DNA of 64,000 nucleotides from Cephalopachus bancanus. Taxonomy: Eukaryota > Chordata > Mammalia > Primates > Tarsiidae. The stretch lies in assembly GCA_027257055.1 (NCBI GenBank), contig JAPVLO010000161.1, forward strand, positions 310,001 to 374,000, in the 5' to 3' direction. Every line of letters begins with the position of its first letter. Position 1 is the stretch's first letter. The notes beneath the pieces were generated by a model. The model did not search any database and was not told the DNA's origin. It saw only the letters and a program-made list of their open reading frames with translations. The position numbers and the translations under genes were made by a program. Below are positions 10,906 to 23,115 of this stretch, one piece after another.

Positions 10906-11067
10906 TGGGCAATCCCTCCGGGGTGGCCTCTCTCATACCAAACTGTGCGAGCTGTGACAATGGCAGCACCTGTCCCACCCCCCTCCCCGGGGGCCGATGA
11001 GTCCGCACACCTCTCAGAAATTGCCCACCCTCGGTAACCTGTTGCTGGTGGCTTGGATGCATTTTTT

Positions 11068-11350
11068 TTTTTTTTTTTTGAGTCGGAGTCTCACTCTGTC
11101 GCCCAGACTGGAGTGCAGTGGCCGCTCCCGGCCACCGCAGCCTCCACCTGCTGGGCTCTGGCGATCCTTCCGCCTCAGCCTTCCGAGTAGCCGGAATTAC
11201 AGGCGCGCGCTACCACGCCCGGCTAATTTTTGATTTATTTTAGAGATGAGGTCTCGCTGCCCAGGCGGGTCTCGAACCCACGGGCTCAGGCAATCCACTC
11301 ACCTCAGCCTCCCAAAGGCGCGGAATTACAGGCTGAGCCACCGAGCCCGG
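11068..11350 (-). mobile_element. Alu, T-type (young), antisense
   Basis: A 16-bp exact target-site duplication cttggatgcatttttt (11052-11067 and 11351-11366) brackets a complete T-type Alu. It has the seven-base deletion (gaggtctcgctgcccagg) and the ggcgggtctcgaaccca box. Confidence 0.95.
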
Positions 11351-11439
11351 CTTGGATGCATTTTTTAAGTGCTGTGAAGGCAAGGGCATGACAGCCGAAG
11401 TGATATGCCAACGGTGAGGCATGTTAAGAAGGATGGACA

Positions 11440-11702
11440 GCCAGGCTCGGTGGCTCAGCCTGCCATCCCAGCGATTTGGGAGGCTGAGGAGAGTGGATTG
11501 CCTGAGCCCACAGGTTCGAGACCCGCCCGGGCAACTTGGCGAGACCTCATCTCAACAATAAATCAAACATGAGCCTGGCATGGTAGCGCATGCCTGGAGT
11601 TCCAGCTACTTGGAAGGCTGAGGAGGAAGGATCGCTGGAGCAGAGCAGGGTGAAGCTGGAACTCCAGCCTGGGCGACAGAGTGAGACTCTGACTCAAAAA
11701 AG
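11440..11702 (+). mobile_element. Alu, T-type, sense, with internal deletion
   Basis: Starts gccaggctcggtggctcagcc and ends in a short A tail. About 25 bp are missing in the right arm, where the segment carrying the gtggcc hairpin should be (gtgaagctggaactccagcc). Confidence 0.9.
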
Positions 11703-12206
11703 AGTTGCCAATGCTTCCAAAACAAGCAGAATCACACACAGGCGGCAGGAGTCAGGACAGTGGATGGGAGAGAAGATGGAGATTGGGTGGGGTGCTGGCT
11801 CCCTGGAATTATTTAGTTTGTGACAAGACACCGAGACCCCCCTCCTGCCACGTATGATATGCACATGCCCATGTGACCTGCTCTTCACATGGCTGAGTGG
11901 AGGGCCTGTCTTCTCCTGGGCCTCCTGCGGACCATCGTCGAGCACACCTGCTGATTGACCTACTCGGAGGCGGCTGTGTGGCTCACGTGAGCTCAGAAGC
12001 AGGGGTTTGAGGGGGAGAGGCGGCAACCCGGGGCTGGAGAGGACAAAGTATTCTAGAATGTTCTTGTCAGTGCCAAGCCCCAGCTCCCGAGTGGTGTTCT
12101 TCCTTGCAGGCAAGAAACGTTTTTGATGAGATGAAATCTGAGCTTGGATCATGATTTCTTGTAGGTTTTTTTTTTTTTTTAAACTCAAAACTCTTTTTTT
12201 TTTTTT
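11703..12206. other. Unassigned sequence ending in two poly-T runs
   Basis: Mostly unique. Poly-T tracts at about 12166-12180 and 12192-12207 are separated by aaactcaaaactc. They may be the A tail of the antisense L1 that follows, duplicated or interrupted. Confidence 0.4.
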
Positions 12207-12685
12207 TTTACCATTGAGGCATAGCTTACTGTACTAGAATGTACAGATTCCAGGTGGACCACGAGATGACTTTGGGCAAACGTATCTCTCCCTTCACCGC
12301 CACCCTAGTCAAGTATACTGGATGTTTCCGTCACTGCAAAAAGTCTTATCTGTCCCCTTCCTGTCAATCAGAGGCCACCACGGCTCCACTTCCTAGGGCC
12401 GCAGATTCACCAGGCCCGTGTTGGCACTTCAAATCCACGGGTCATACACTGAGTACTATTCTGTGTCTGGCTTCTTTTGTGCAATTAATTACTTTTGAGA
12501 TTAGTTCATTTTCTTTTATATAATTTATAGTTGTTTCTATTGCTGAATATACACTTTTATGTATATTTCTACTTATATTTGTTATAATATATACTTATTT
12601 ATCCTTTTTCTCATTGGTGGACACTGGGTTGTCTCCTGTTTCTGGCTATTATAAATAAAGCTGCTATGAACAACCTTATTTAAAA
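12207..12685 (-). mobile_element. Old L1 3' fragment, antisense
   Basis: Reads as reverse-complement L1: attgaggcatagcttactg, gtcatacactgagtactatt, ggtggacactgggttgtctc, ataaataaagctgctatgaa. Confidence 0.6.
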
Positions 12686-12724
12686 CACTTTTTCATTTCA
12701 TTTTTAATTTTTCCATTTTTATTT

Positions 12725-13014
12725 TATTTTTTGAGTTGGAGCCTCACTCAGTCACCCAGGCTGGAGGGCAGTGGCACGCTCCCGGCCACCGCAGCCTCGA
12801 CCTGCTGGGCTCAGGCGATCCTTCCACCTCAGCCTTCCAAGTAGCCGGAACCACAGGCACATGTCACCACAACTGGCTAATTTTTTTGGATTTATTGTAG
12901 AGATGAGGTCTCGCCAAGTTGCCCAGGCTGCTCTAGAACTCCTGGGCTCAGGAAATCCTCTCACCTCGGCCTCCCATAGCGCTGGGATTATAGGCGTGGG
13001 TCACCGTGCCTGGG
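12725..13014 (-). mobile_element. Alu, intermediate, antisense
   Basis: Dimeric antisense Alu with the lineage's linker and cacgctcccggccaccgcag, but with an older left arm (agttgcccaggctgctctag). The tail is degraded to TTTTA units. Confidence 0.9.
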
Positions 13015-14122
13015 CCATTTTAATTTTAGATTCAGAGGGTACATGAGTATGTTTGTTACCTGGATATACTGTGTAGGGGTGGGAGTTGGGTCTCAGGTGG
13101 CCCACTCCCTAGACAGTGAACACTGTACACAATAGGTAATTTCTGAACCCTAATCTCCCTCCGCGCCTGCCTCCTACTGGTGTCCCCGGTGTCTATCATT
13201 CCCATTTCTGGAACAATCTTATAATTCTTAAAAATTCCCTGGCTGGCTTCCTCTGCCCCGAGTTCCCGTAATTCCACGGATGTAGCTCAAGCTCTCCCTG
13301 AAAGGCGCCTCTGCACACCTCAAGTCCACTCAACTCCACCGCCCGCTCCACGGGGGCAGGTCCTGTGGCTGTACTCGCAGTACCCGGTGCAGAGGGAGAT
13401 GGGGAGGGGGCTCTGGTGGGGGCTTGGTCCCCACAAGCACACACAATCTCATGACGGCGTGAACAGCACTGAGGCTGTGAGACGAGGAAGGGCGTGGATC
13501 AAGAGCCACATGGCCTCCTTGGGACGGGCACTGGGGACGGGTGGGAGAGCTGAGGCCTGCGGGACGAGTTCTCAGCAGGGAAGGTGAGCACGCCGGGGAC
13601 CCTGGGAAGGACAGGCTCCCTTAACTCAAGGAAGAGGAATACCCTCCGGCTGTGTGGCTCAACACCCTAGAGCAACGGAAACACAGAATACCTTCTCCAC
13701 TTTGCAATACAACGTCGGTGAAAAAAAAGCAAGCCTAGAAGACTGCACAGTCAGATAAGCGGGATGAAATCAGCAGCAAAAATCAAGGGTAAGAGCGACA
13801 TGGGTGGGCGGCGGTTTCCATCACTGTCATGGTTGCTGCTGGGGGCGCTGTTATTCAATAAACAAACTCCAAATAAAGAAGGATCAAGAAGTATGTCATG
13901 AACCACAGATTATGAGTAATCGAATTCCACACACCTGAGGTCCGTTGAAGAAAAGGTCCAAAATGTTTGGGGGTGAGCAACAGCAGACCTGATCTATACT
14001 TTAAGCTCCTGGCTCTGGCTGCGTGGCGTCACTTCTGTGTCTCCCAGAGGATCACTCCTGCCCAGGCCCCGTCTTCTCTCTGAGAGCTGTTATTGTCTCT
14101 GAGAGCGGGCTCAGGCTCTGTC
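13015..14122. other. Unassigned intronic sequence
   Basis: No exon or clear repeat. Small frames without domains. Confidence 0.35.
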
Positions 14123-14159
14123 TGTATTAGTCAGGGTTCTCCAGAGGGACAGAACCAAC

Positions 14160-14240
14160 AGGATACAGATGATAGATACAGATATAGACACAGGTATAGA
14201 TACAGACAGATATAGACATAGATACAGACACAGATACAGG
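14160..14240 (+). repeat. Degenerate GATA/GACA microsatellite
   Basis: Interrupted gatacaga/tatagaca units, about 80 bp, inside the surrounding interspersed repeat, which commonly seeds such tracts. Confidence 0.85.
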
Positions 14241-14594
14241 AGAGGGGACTTGTTAGGGGAATTGGCTCATGTGATTATGGAGACTGAGAAGTCCCAGAGG
14301 AGGCCGGCTGCAAGTTGGAGACCCAGGGAAGCGGGCGGTGTGGCTCGGTCCAAGTCTGAAGGCCTCAAACTGAGAAAGCTAATGGTGTAACTCTCGGTCC
14401 AAGGCCAAAGGCCTGAGAACCTGCGGGGCCGCTGGTGCCAGCCCCAGGGCCCAAAAAAGAGGCTGGTGTTCTGGTGTCCACAGGCAGGAGAGGCAGGGTG
14501 TCTCAGCTGCAGAAGAGAGTGTGCGACTTCACCCTTGTTCTGTCTTTGTGTCCCAGCCAGGCCCTCAGTCGACTGGATGGTGCCTGTCACACTG

Positions 14595-14626
14595 CGGGTG
14601 GGTCTTCCCTGAGGGTGGGTCTTCCC
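14595..14626. repeat. Short tandem duplication, 17-bp unit
   Basis: gggtgggtcttccctga is directly repeated as gggtgggtcttccct. Confidence 0.8.
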
Positions 14627-14709
14627 TACTCAGTCCACTGATTCAAATGCCAGTCTCTTCCAGAAACACAGAGATACCCGGGAATAACGTGTCACCACGC
14701 TGCACAGCC

Positions 14710-16424
14710 CTTAATCCGGGCAAGTTGAGAGCTGAAGTCAGTCATCGAGGACCCACCCATTGTGGTCCACAGAGGAAGCCCAAGGGACCCCGGGGGGGCA
14801 GGACCCAGACACTAGAGCCCATGAGTCTGGCTGCATCAGAGCTGACACCAAGGCAGGCCCCAGCCCCTGTGCCCCTCCGGTCAGGAGCCTGGAAGGATGG
14901 TCAGGTGAGCCGAGAGGCGGTCACAAAGTCAGCAGTGCCTGTCAGAGCTCTCCAGGATTGAGGGGTCGGGAGGCAAGACGTGCCTGTGTTTCTGCAAGGG
15001 GTGAGGGGGAAGGACCCCAATCAAGGAAGAGCTTGGAAATGTCTAGAGCAGGGCTACAGCTCACAGTCTGTGGGGCAGGCAGCTGAGATACTCAAGTGAA
15101 GAGAACCAGGACCAAGACACGCTTTGCATATTAAACACCTGGGCACATCCTCCACGTTCACGAAGAAACATGGGCCCCCTCTCAGCCTATTTTTCTTCCT
15201 TGTACTTTTGGGCAAGAACAGTAGAGACATATTCTTTCTGTACCCAAGAAATAGGCCAGTGCCAGCATGATGTCAGATGGGCCCAGTGCCTGGTCTCGGT
15301 GTAGGGGACACCTGAGAGTGGAAGGAACCAAGGCTCCCCAGGGATCCCTCCCTGCTGAAACGGCGGGGGCAGCTGCCATTCCAACAAACTGTTGCCATAT
15401 GGGCCCTGGGTTGCAAGATCTTCCAATTTCTCAAGAGAAGATGGAAAGCCAGATTTTTGTGATCTTCCTCAATGTTTAAATGCTGGTGGAATTTTTTAAA
15501 AACACACTGGGTGGGCCAAAGAAAACACATCTGGCCCACAGAAACCCCGTTTTCCCTTCCTGGGCCCCCAAAAGCTCTCAGTGGGTTTTAGGGGCAGTTA
15601 TCTCCTGGATGGCAAAGGGAGGCTGTGTGTTCCACTCGTGAGGTCAGTGCCCGGAGCACCAAGGGGGCCTGAGTTAAGGGCCTGCGGGACTCGTCAGAGC
15701 TACTGGGCTGCCTTCGAGGTGGGGCAGGGCGTTCGTTCAACAAGGCGTAAGCCAGATACAACACAAGTGGCTTGTCACCATCTGTCAGCTCCGGGTGGCA
15801 GACAAGCGATGCAGGCCACTGACCCGGGAGCTCTTGGCGGCCGCAGCTCTGACTTGACCGAGGCCTGACTCCCTCCAGAACTGCCCGGCGCCCAAGTCCA
15901 TCGCCTGGGGAGCACCACCGCAGGGCCTGCTGTGTTCAGCCCTGCCCCGTGTCTGGCCTTCCCCATCTCCCCTCCTGAGAAGAACTTCCCCGGGAGCCAG
16001 GAAGGCGTGGGGGCCTCCACTCCCTGCAAGCTGGGTAACCCTGGGCCCGCACCTTGTCATCCTCAAGTCAGAAGGTGCGGCCAGCGGCGGTGGGATCGTG
16101 GTTCCGGCTCTCTCAGGTCTGTGGGAACAGCTGGGGCATGAGGCCGGGTCTCTGCCGGATGCTCACATGCCTGCTGCTCTTCCCCAAGAAAAGTCCTCCT
16201 GCTGTTTGCTCAGCTCGCCGTAGGACATTTTTAAACATTCTCCATCCTCCTGCGAGCAAGATGGGCATGCTGAGGCCCGGGACGTAATTTTGCCAGTGGG
16301 AGGAAGAAGACGAAACGAGTCCCGAGTCTGAGTTCTTTCCACTGGCCTTCCAGAGGCCCGGGAGGGTGTAGGGACTGCAGAGGACACACATGACAGCCCC
16401 TGGCCCTCTTCATCAGCTCAGGGT
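14710..16424. other. Unassigned GC-rich intronic sequence
   Basis: No exon or repeat was assigned. Several 60-110 codon frames occur on both strands without domains. Confidence 0.35.
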
Positions 16425-16744
16425 GTCGTATCAAAGTACCATGGGGGGGGCTTCAAAATGACATCGACTCTCTCACAGTTCTGAAGGCGAGAGGCCCCAC
16501 ATCAAAGTGCGGTGCGGCCGGGTCTGGCTCTGTTGACGGCTCCACCCCTGGCTTGCGTGCGGCCGCCTCCTGACTGTGTCTCCACATGGCCCTTCCTCAG
16601 AGCCCACGCTGACACTTCGCTAATCCTGTTGGTTCAGGGCCCTACCTTATGCCCTCATTTCACCTTAATTGCCCCCCACCCCTGCAAGAGCCCTCTCTCC
16701 AAATATAGCCACCTGGGGGCTAAGACTTCCACATGTAAGTTTGT

Positions 16745-16781
<37 letters not shown>

Positions 16782-16798
16782 TCAGTTCATAACACCCT
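16425..16798 (-). mobile_element. MLT1/MaLR LTR, antisense
   Basis: Antisense MLT1 landmarks in order: gtgtcgtatcaaagtacca, ctctcacagttctgaaggcg, ttcaccttaattgcccccc, tctctccaaatatagccacc, ending ttcagttcataacac. A CA microsatellite has expanded inside its ggacacaattcag end. Confidence 0.75.
16749..16780. repeat. (CA)16 microsatellite
   Basis: Uninterrupted CA dinucleotides, 32 bp, within the MLT1 LTR end. Likely polymorphic. Confidence 0.97.
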
Positions 16799-16799
16799 T

Positions 16800-17384
16800 A
16801 AAGACGTATGCTACTGAGGAGACACTCAGGAGACAACTGGACAAGACCAGAGATGGCGGACAGAGGGCTGGAATGAACATGAGCCTGTGACAGGTGTGTG
16901 TGTGTCTGTGTGTACGCACCAGTAGTCGGGTCAAAGGTTAAACAAAGGGGAGAGGTGGAGGGCTCAGGAGGGCTCCCAGAAGAGGAGCCTTCATGCTGGG
17001 CCCTAAGGGACAGGGGGTGAGAGGGCAGAAGGGGGAGACAGTCTAGGGAGGGGGCCCAGCACGGGCAGAGGTGTGGAGTAGGGAGAACACCTGGGTGGGT
17101 GAGAGGACACTTGGTGGAGTCTGCGCCCCACCTCCACCCTTCCCCATGCCATCCCCAGCTTGACCTTTCTGCTGCTGTCAAGGCACATCTTCACAGCACG
17201 AAGGCCCAGACACAGCCATCAGTGAGCACCCCTGCAGGGGCCTGGCACTGGAGCCTGGGAACAGCCTGAGTCAACCGGCAGCCTGGCTCACAGGGGCCCC
17301 TCTGCACCCGGGAGCTGGTGACGGCCGTGTGCCTCGGCAAGTCTCGTCCTTTGGGAACTCACTTCCAAATCCATCAAATAAAAA
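16800..17384. other. Unassigned sequence
   Basis: GC-rich with a short GT-rich patch near 16896-16912. No gene seen. Confidence 0.35.
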
Positions 17385-17394
17385 AGCTGAGCCA

Positions 17395-17647
17395 GGCCGG
17401 GCAGAGCGGCTTAGCCTGTCGTCCCAGCGCTTTGGGAGGCCAAGGCGAGTAGATCGCCTGGGCCCGCGGGTTCGAGGCCTGCCCGGGGCAACTTGGTGAG
17501 ACCTCATCTCTACAATACATCAAAAACTAGCAGGCTGTAGTTCCGGCTACTTGGAAGGCTGGAGCCCAGCAGGTTGAGGCTGTGGTGGCCGGGAGCATGC
17601 CACTGCACTCCAGTCTAGGTGACAGAGACCCCACCTCAAAAAAAAAT
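17395..17647 (+). mobile_element. Alu, T-type, sense, short form
   Basis: Flanked by agctgagcca (17385-17394 and 17648-17657). Has gcccgcgggttcgaggcctgc. The linker and right-arm start are shortened (catcaaaaactagcaggctg), giving about 250 bp. Confidence 0.92.
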
Positions 17648-17657
17648 AGCTGAGCCA

Positions 17658-18454
17658 AAGAAGATACCAGACCTGGTCCAGCCCACAGTGGCCAAGTACC
17701 AGGTATTTAACGAGCTACTCTTCTCAATGGGAAAGGGCAAGGCTCAACCCAGAGGGGCATTCTAGATCTCAGGGATGGGCCGGCAGGGCTGGAAGTGACC
17801 ACACTGGCCCAGGCCTCGAGCCTGCCTGTCTGTTCTTTCTCTTCAAGTGCACTGGAGCCTGGGCCTCACCACTGCCCACAGACTTCCCCTCCACTCCCAA
17901 GGCGGGCTCACTCTGTGGCAGGGCTTGGTTTAATAACAAGACTGAGATCGCTAGTCCCTGCTCCTTCCAAAGTGCTCAGGACACTGGCCTGGGGGTCAAG
18001 CTACAGCGGAAGCACGGCTGCAAACTCCCAGGCAGAGTTGTCGCATTACCCTGTAGCCTTCTGTTCGGGACTGGGGCCTAAAATCAGTACAGACTGAGGC
18101 CAGTTCGGCGGCCCATCACCCGACCCTCTGCTGATGCCTCCTGGAGGACATGGCCTGTGATTCTGTGCAGTTTGCACCTGTCATTGCTCCTTGAAGCTGC
18201 CTGGAGCGACTTGGGGAAGGTCTTGTAGATGATCAGCCCTGCCCCGAAGTGAGGTCCCAGCCCTGAGGGCCTCCAGGCCCAATACTTCACTTCAGTGAAA
18301 AAACTACCTCCTATCTGTGGCTAACGTCCCCAGGCCACATCCATTGTTGCTGAAGCCACTGAGGCAGAGAAAGTAAGGGAGATTGAGGCTTTAGGAAAAA
18401 GAGAGAACGTCATCAAAACACAACAATGTAAACAGACAATTCTAACCTGGCCAA
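17658..18454. other. Unassigned sequence
   Basis: Nothing recognisable besides short frames. Confidence 0.35.
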
Positions 18455-18540
18455 TTGTCATCGGCCCATTTTACAGATGAAGAAACCAAGGCTCAGAGGG
18501 GTCCACACTCTGCCCAGGCTGTGAGCTGGTACCTCGTGGG
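18455..18540 (-). mobile_element. MIR fragment, antisense
   Basis: cccattttacagatgaagaa, then ccaaggctcagaggggtcc, is the reverse complement of the MIR core. Confidence 0.75.
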
Positions 18541-19598
18541 ACTGGTCAAGGGGAGGGGGCCCAGAGGCCTGGCCTACCGTGGTGCCGACATCCTCTCTGG
18601 CCACCCAGGAGGTGGGTGACCGCAGCAGTAAACATCTTTGGCAGGAGTGAGCTCTTCCAGAGCTCTCTGTGGGTCAGAGGGGCCAGAGGCGTCTCCTCAC
18701 CTCCCTGGGTGTTTTATGGTGTCTGGCACACTCTACCTCAGGGCCAGCTGTCAACTCCATCCTTCCACTGGTCTGCAGGCCTGGGAGGGCACTGCTCGGT
18801 CCTAGCACACCCCTGCTGCTGACACCCTAGGGCCAAGCAGGTTCTAGGGCCTGGAGCCTCCGGATCGCTAAGCCAGACAGGAGGGTGGGGAGGCCTGGGG
18901 CCTTTCTAACATTCTTGGAAGAGACAGCTCTGGACTTGGGAGGGGGCTGCCCTGGTGGGGGGGGGCAGCACTGAGGGCCAGGCACACTGGGACGACTGAG
19001 TGAGGGTCTGGCTCTCTGGGCAGGCAGGAGGACGGAGGGGACACTAGCCACAGAGACGAGCAAGTGTCCAGGTACAAAAGCAAATAGGATTAGGGCTCTG
19101 GCTATGGAAGGCTCCGAAGATGCTTTATGATCCTACGGCTCACGGGGGTTGCCAGCTGTTTGGAGGAGGTAAGAACGGTGGCAAATCACCCCAAACTAGA
19201 GGTCAGTCAGACGCCTCGAGGTACGGTGATGCCCACGTGTGTGCGCGCTCACACAAACACATGGACACACCAACGTGGCCTCACCATCGGGCTGTCTGCT
19301 GACATGCCTGTTGGAGAAGCTGCAGAGGTTGCCCTGGGCGCCCTGATAAGGGAAAGGCAGGTTGGGACCCCTCTAACAAGCCCCGCTCGTCTCGGATTCG
19401 GCTTCTAGGGTGTTCCCACGCATTCAAGGCGCGGTCTTGCACCAAGAGATCCATCCGCTTGTTCACTGCAAACAACCACCACAAAAAGGCGTGGGGACAA
19501 ACGTCTACCGGTGGGAGACAGGTTAGGACATCCTGGCCTTTAACTGTCCCATGGAAAAGTGTGCAGCAGCTAAAATAAAGGAAATGGAATCACTGCAT
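18541..19598. other. Unassigned GC-rich sequence
   Basis: No gene or assigned repeat. Contains a G9 run near 18957 and a purine/pyrimidine-alternating patch near 19237-19270. Confidence 0.35.
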
Positions 19599-19611
19599 AA
19601 GATGCGTGAAG

Positions 19612-19905
19612 GAGGCAGGGCGCGGTGGCTCCAGCCTGTCATTCCAGCACTTTGGGAGGCCGAGGTGAGGGAATTGCCTGAGCCTGTGGGTTTGAGACCA
19701 GCCCGGGCAACTTGGCAAGACCTCGTCTCTCCAATAAATCAAAAAATTAGCTGAGCATGGTAGCACACGCCTGTAGTTCCAGCTACTTGGAAGGCTGAGA
19801 CGGAAGGATGGCCGAAACCCAGCAGGTCGAGGCTGCGGTGGCCGGGAGCAGCCACTGCACTCCAGTCTGGGTGACAGAGTGAGACTCCAACCCCCAAAAG
19901 AAAAA
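19612..19905 (+). mobile_element. Alu, intermediate, sense
   Basis: Target-site duplication aagatgc(g/a)tgaag flanks it. The left arm reads gagcctgtgggtttgagacc-agcc: 5' half of the derived box, ancestral 3' half. The right-arm hairpin is half-formed (gtggccgggagcagccac). Confidence 0.93.
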
Positions 19906-19918
19906 AAGATGCATGAAG

Positions 19919-20528
19919 TCACTTGAAAAAGTCCAGGTACAGAATACTAACAGTGAGCAAAGTTCACAGTTTAGTATGCTTATGTTAAAAAAAAAACAAC
20001 AAAACAGAAACAATAATGCATATACACATTTGCATATACACACACATACAGAAAATGTCACCAAGAATTCCCAGGAATGTGGTTATGGATTTGTGGGCAG
20101 AGGCCAGAGTTGAGTGGAGGAAAGAGAGGGGAAGGACGGAGTCTGTTTTGGGCACCTTTGTGTCCCTTTGGCACTCAGAACTCTGAATTTACCACCTATT
20201 CAAAGATTTAAAATAAAATTAAAAAAATAAACAAAATTAAAAGGCGAGGCAAGGAGGCCTTTCACCCAGCAGGACTGGGTGAACTACAACTGCAGGAGAG
20301 CAGGGTAAGAAAGTGGCACGCTGAGAAGGGGCAGGAACGGGAGTGGTGCAGTGGTGTGGGGCACAGGGTTGGGTCACGACACAGCCCCACCGTTTGCCTG
20401 CGCTGCGCCCTGGGTGTCCTTTGCTCCTTCCAGCCCCGACTCTGTGATCCAGCACCCCCAGGGCCGCACGGGACAGGCCTCTCTGTTTCTGCCCAGGTTG
20501 GTCTTCCTTCTTGGAAGTCCCTTCCCTT
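19919..20528. other. Unassigned sequence
   Basis: Possibly L1-like near 19940-20230, with a short A-rich and a TA/CA-rich patch. Not assigned. Confidence 0.35.
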
Positions 20529-20817
20529 TTTTTTTTTTTGAGTCGGAGTCTCACCCTGTCGCCCAGACTGGAGCGCAGTGGCCGCTCCCGGCCCCCGCAG
20601 CCTTGACCTGCTGGGCTCCGGCGATCCCTCTGCCTCAGCCTTCCGAGTAGCTGGAACTACACGCGCACGCTACCATACCCGGCTAATTTTTTGATTTATT
20701 GTAGAGATGAGGTCTCACCAACTTGCCCAGGCAGGTCTCGAACCCGCGGGCTCGGGCAATCCACTCACCTCAGCCTCCCAGAGGCACAGGATTACAGGCT
20801 GAGCCACCGAGCCCGGC
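20529..20817 (-). mobile_element. Alu, T-type, antisense
   Basis: Complete antisense copy from tttgagtcggagtctcaccc to gccaccgagcccggct with aggtctcgaacccgcgggctc. It retains accaacttgcccagg, so it lacks the seven-base deletion. Confidence 0.93.
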
Positions 20818-20825
20818 TCCCCTCC

Positions 20826-21060
20826 CTATCTTGATGCTTCAAGCCTGGCCCAACCTCACCTGTCCTGGAAGCCTTCCCTGACCTACCCAGTCTGAATAAC
20901 GCCTCCTCCCCTGTGTCTCCAAGACTGTCCTCCCAGAGACAGTGTCATTACCAGCTTGCAGAGCTGTCCTCCCACAGCCGCCATGCTGTCAACTTGAGCC
21001 CGGGGCCGGGTCCGAGTCCTCACTGATACCAGCACTTGGCACAGGGTGCACATCCAGACA
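20826..21060 (+). mobile_element. L2 LINE 3' remnant
   Basis: ctggaagccttccctgacct, gtctgaataacgcctcctcc and the terminal 'gcacttggcacagggtgca' follow the L2 3'-end order. Confidence 0.65.
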
Positions 21061-21720
21061 CACTTGTGAGCCAGTGGTTAAGGAGCGGGCCTTGGAGGCC
21101 GAGGGTAACCACAGACAGAAAGAACCTTCTCACCGCCTAGCTCCACCTCCCCCAGTCACCGTCAGAGGGCCCTGATTCTCCATCAGGGGTGCCGGACAGA
21201 CCCTCAGGAAGCACAGACTTCTGGGACCACACACTTGCCTGAGTTGCTCCCTTGGGTACCTCCTCGCCTGTCCCCACCCTCTGTAGGAGAAAGAATGAGG
21301 CCACAGAGGAACCTGCCCTCACCATAGACAAGCACATGCACGTGTGGGTGGGGGCATGACTCCAGCACCAGAATTCTTCTGGAGAAGTCAGGGGTCCTGG
21401 CTTTTGAGAACAAGCGCTCCTCAGGGCATTAACACGGGAGAAGTTTCAGACAGCCTGATTTTCCATGGGACATTCTAGGAGCCCGTCCGGTGTGCAGAGC
21501 AGGTGAATGCCGTGTACTCTCAGATTTGCTACCTTTTCCCAGACGGGGGACCAGAAGCCCCCAGGCGGTGTCCAAGCTCAGTGCACAGCCCCTGGGGGTT
21601 CTGGGTATGGGAGCCTCTTGCAACACTGAGACTTGCAGGAATGTTCTAAGGATGGCATTCGTGTCTTGGCCCACATTTGCTGAAGGAATAAATGAAATGC
21701 TGAAATGGGATAAAATGGCT
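21061..21720. other. Unassigned sequence
   Basis: No gene seen. Confidence 0.35.
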
Positions 21721-21740
21721 TAAAAAAAGCAAAGCTATCG

Positions 21741-22032
21741 GCCAGGCTTGGTGGCTCAGCCTGTCATCCCAGCACTTTGGGAGGCCGAGGTGAGTGGATT
21801 GCCTGAGCCCGTGGGTTTGAGACCAGCCCGGGCAACTTGGCGAGACCTCATCTCTACAATAAATCAAAACTAGCTGGGCGTGGTTGTGTGCGCCTGTAGT
21901 TCCAGCTACTTGGAAGGCTGAGGCAGAAGGATTGGCAGAGCCCAGCAGGTTGGCGCTGGGGTGGCTGTGCACGTGCCACTGCACTCCAGTCTGGGCCACG
22001 GAGTGAGAATCCAACTCAAAAAAAAAAAAAAA
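21741..22032 (+). mobile_element. Alu, intermediate, sense
   Basis: Shortened A box (ggctcagcctgtcatccc) and derived 5' half of the B-box stem (gcccgtgggtttgagacc) with ancestral agcc 3' half. Flanked by aaaagcaaa-type ends. The right arm lacks the hairpin (gtggctgtgcacgtgccac). Confidence 0.93.
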
Positions 22033-22039
22033 GCAAATG

Positions 22040-22240
22040 CTGTCATCTGGAGCACCCACCTGTGGCAGATGCAGTGCCAGGTGTGGCCTGTTGGCGATGC
22101 CATTCAACCCTCAGGCCACCGTCTGGCAGGTCCTGCCATGCCCCTCTTCAGATGGGACACAGCCTCAGGGGAAGGTAACATGCTCCTGGTCACATGATTG
22201 GCGAGAGCAGAGGTGGGACCAGAGTCAGGACTGACCGACA
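22040..22240 (-). mobile_element. MIR, antisense
   Basis: Near-full-length MIR read in reverse: cctcttcagatgggacac, agcctcaggggaaggtaac, gctcctggtcacatgattgg, gaggtgggaccagagtcagg. Confidence 0.65.
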
Positions 22241-22399
22241 TCTCTCCCCCGCAAGACATAACTTCTGCTCTTGCCATATCCCTGGGGGCTAAAACCAGAA
22301 TTGCCCTGAGAAGGGATGAGGCTCACCTCCCCCACCACCCAAGGGCCTCCCGGGTCACCCTGCACCTCGAGACGAGGTGTGGAAGCCAAGAGTGGCTCT

Positions 22400-22580
22400 G
22401 AAGTTGGAATCCTGTGTACAAATCTAGCTCCTTCCCTGGCTAAGTGACACGTACGGCTTTGGGCATGTTTCTCATTCTCTGGGGTCTCAGTTTCCCCATC
22501 TGAAAATGGGGAGGTAGTATACCCACCTCAGTGGATAATACACCCGGAGCACTTGGCACTGACCTGGCACACAGCAACGT
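22400..22580 (+). mobile_element. MIR, sense
   Basis: ctagctccttccctggct, aagtgacacgtacggctttg, gtctcagtttccccatctga, acccacctcagtggataata. These follow MIR sense order. Confidence 0.75.
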
Positions 22581-23019
22581 GAGGAAAGATGACCTATCCT
22601 CACCATCATCTTTGGAAGGGAGGTGGGGGCACCCGGGTCCCTGGGGTCCTTCTTCCAGGATCCAGTCGGAGGGCGCCCTTCCCAAGGTGAGGAGATGGCA
22701 GCTGGCTTGTTCTGCATCACCCAAGAGACCAATTCTCCCAGGCCACGGTGGCTGGTACGCCACAATTCTCACTGGGGACCGCCCCGGGGCTGGTGACGTG
22801 GCACCAGCCTCAGCCCCTTCGTGAGGCAGACATTGCCCATTTCCGGCCGATGAGCATACTCACCTTCTAGCCCTCCTCCCAGGGCTCCGGCCCCAAATAC
22901 CATACCCCAATCTGCAGGGTCTCTTGGTGACACTCCCTGGCTGTCTCGGTGCCCCAGAAACTGAGTGAGCACCCAATTATTAAAGACCTACTGCATGCTT
23001 GGTCTGATGATTACATTCT
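22581..23019. other. Unassigned sequence
   Basis: No gene or repeat assigned. Confidence 0.35.
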
Positions 23020-23115
23020 TTAATCCACAGAACGCCTCCCATCAAAGATGGGGGTTGGAGGCTCAGAAAGGCTGGATCACCTGCCCAGGGACACACAGCA
23101 GGAATGGTTGATTGG
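23020..23115 (-). mobile_element. MIR fragment, antisense
   Basis: ggaggctcagaaaggctgg, atcacctgcccagggacac, agcaggaatgg. Matches reverse MIR core. Confidence 0.6.

Larger units (their letters stand above)
14123..14706. repeat. Ancient interspersed repeat (tgtattagtcagggttctcc type)
   Basis: The start tgtattagtcagggttctcc, then gggaattggctcatgtgatt, gagactgagaagtcccag, gcaagttggagacccagg, and a 3' part tcagtccactgattcaaatg match a well-known mammalian repeat. I do not recall its family name with certainty; an LTR-class element is likely. Confidence 0.7.

Noticed and set aside
14160..14240. GATA/GACA array as a regulatory GATA cluster
   Set aside because: It is a microsatellite grown within an interspersed repeat that commonly seeds such tracts.
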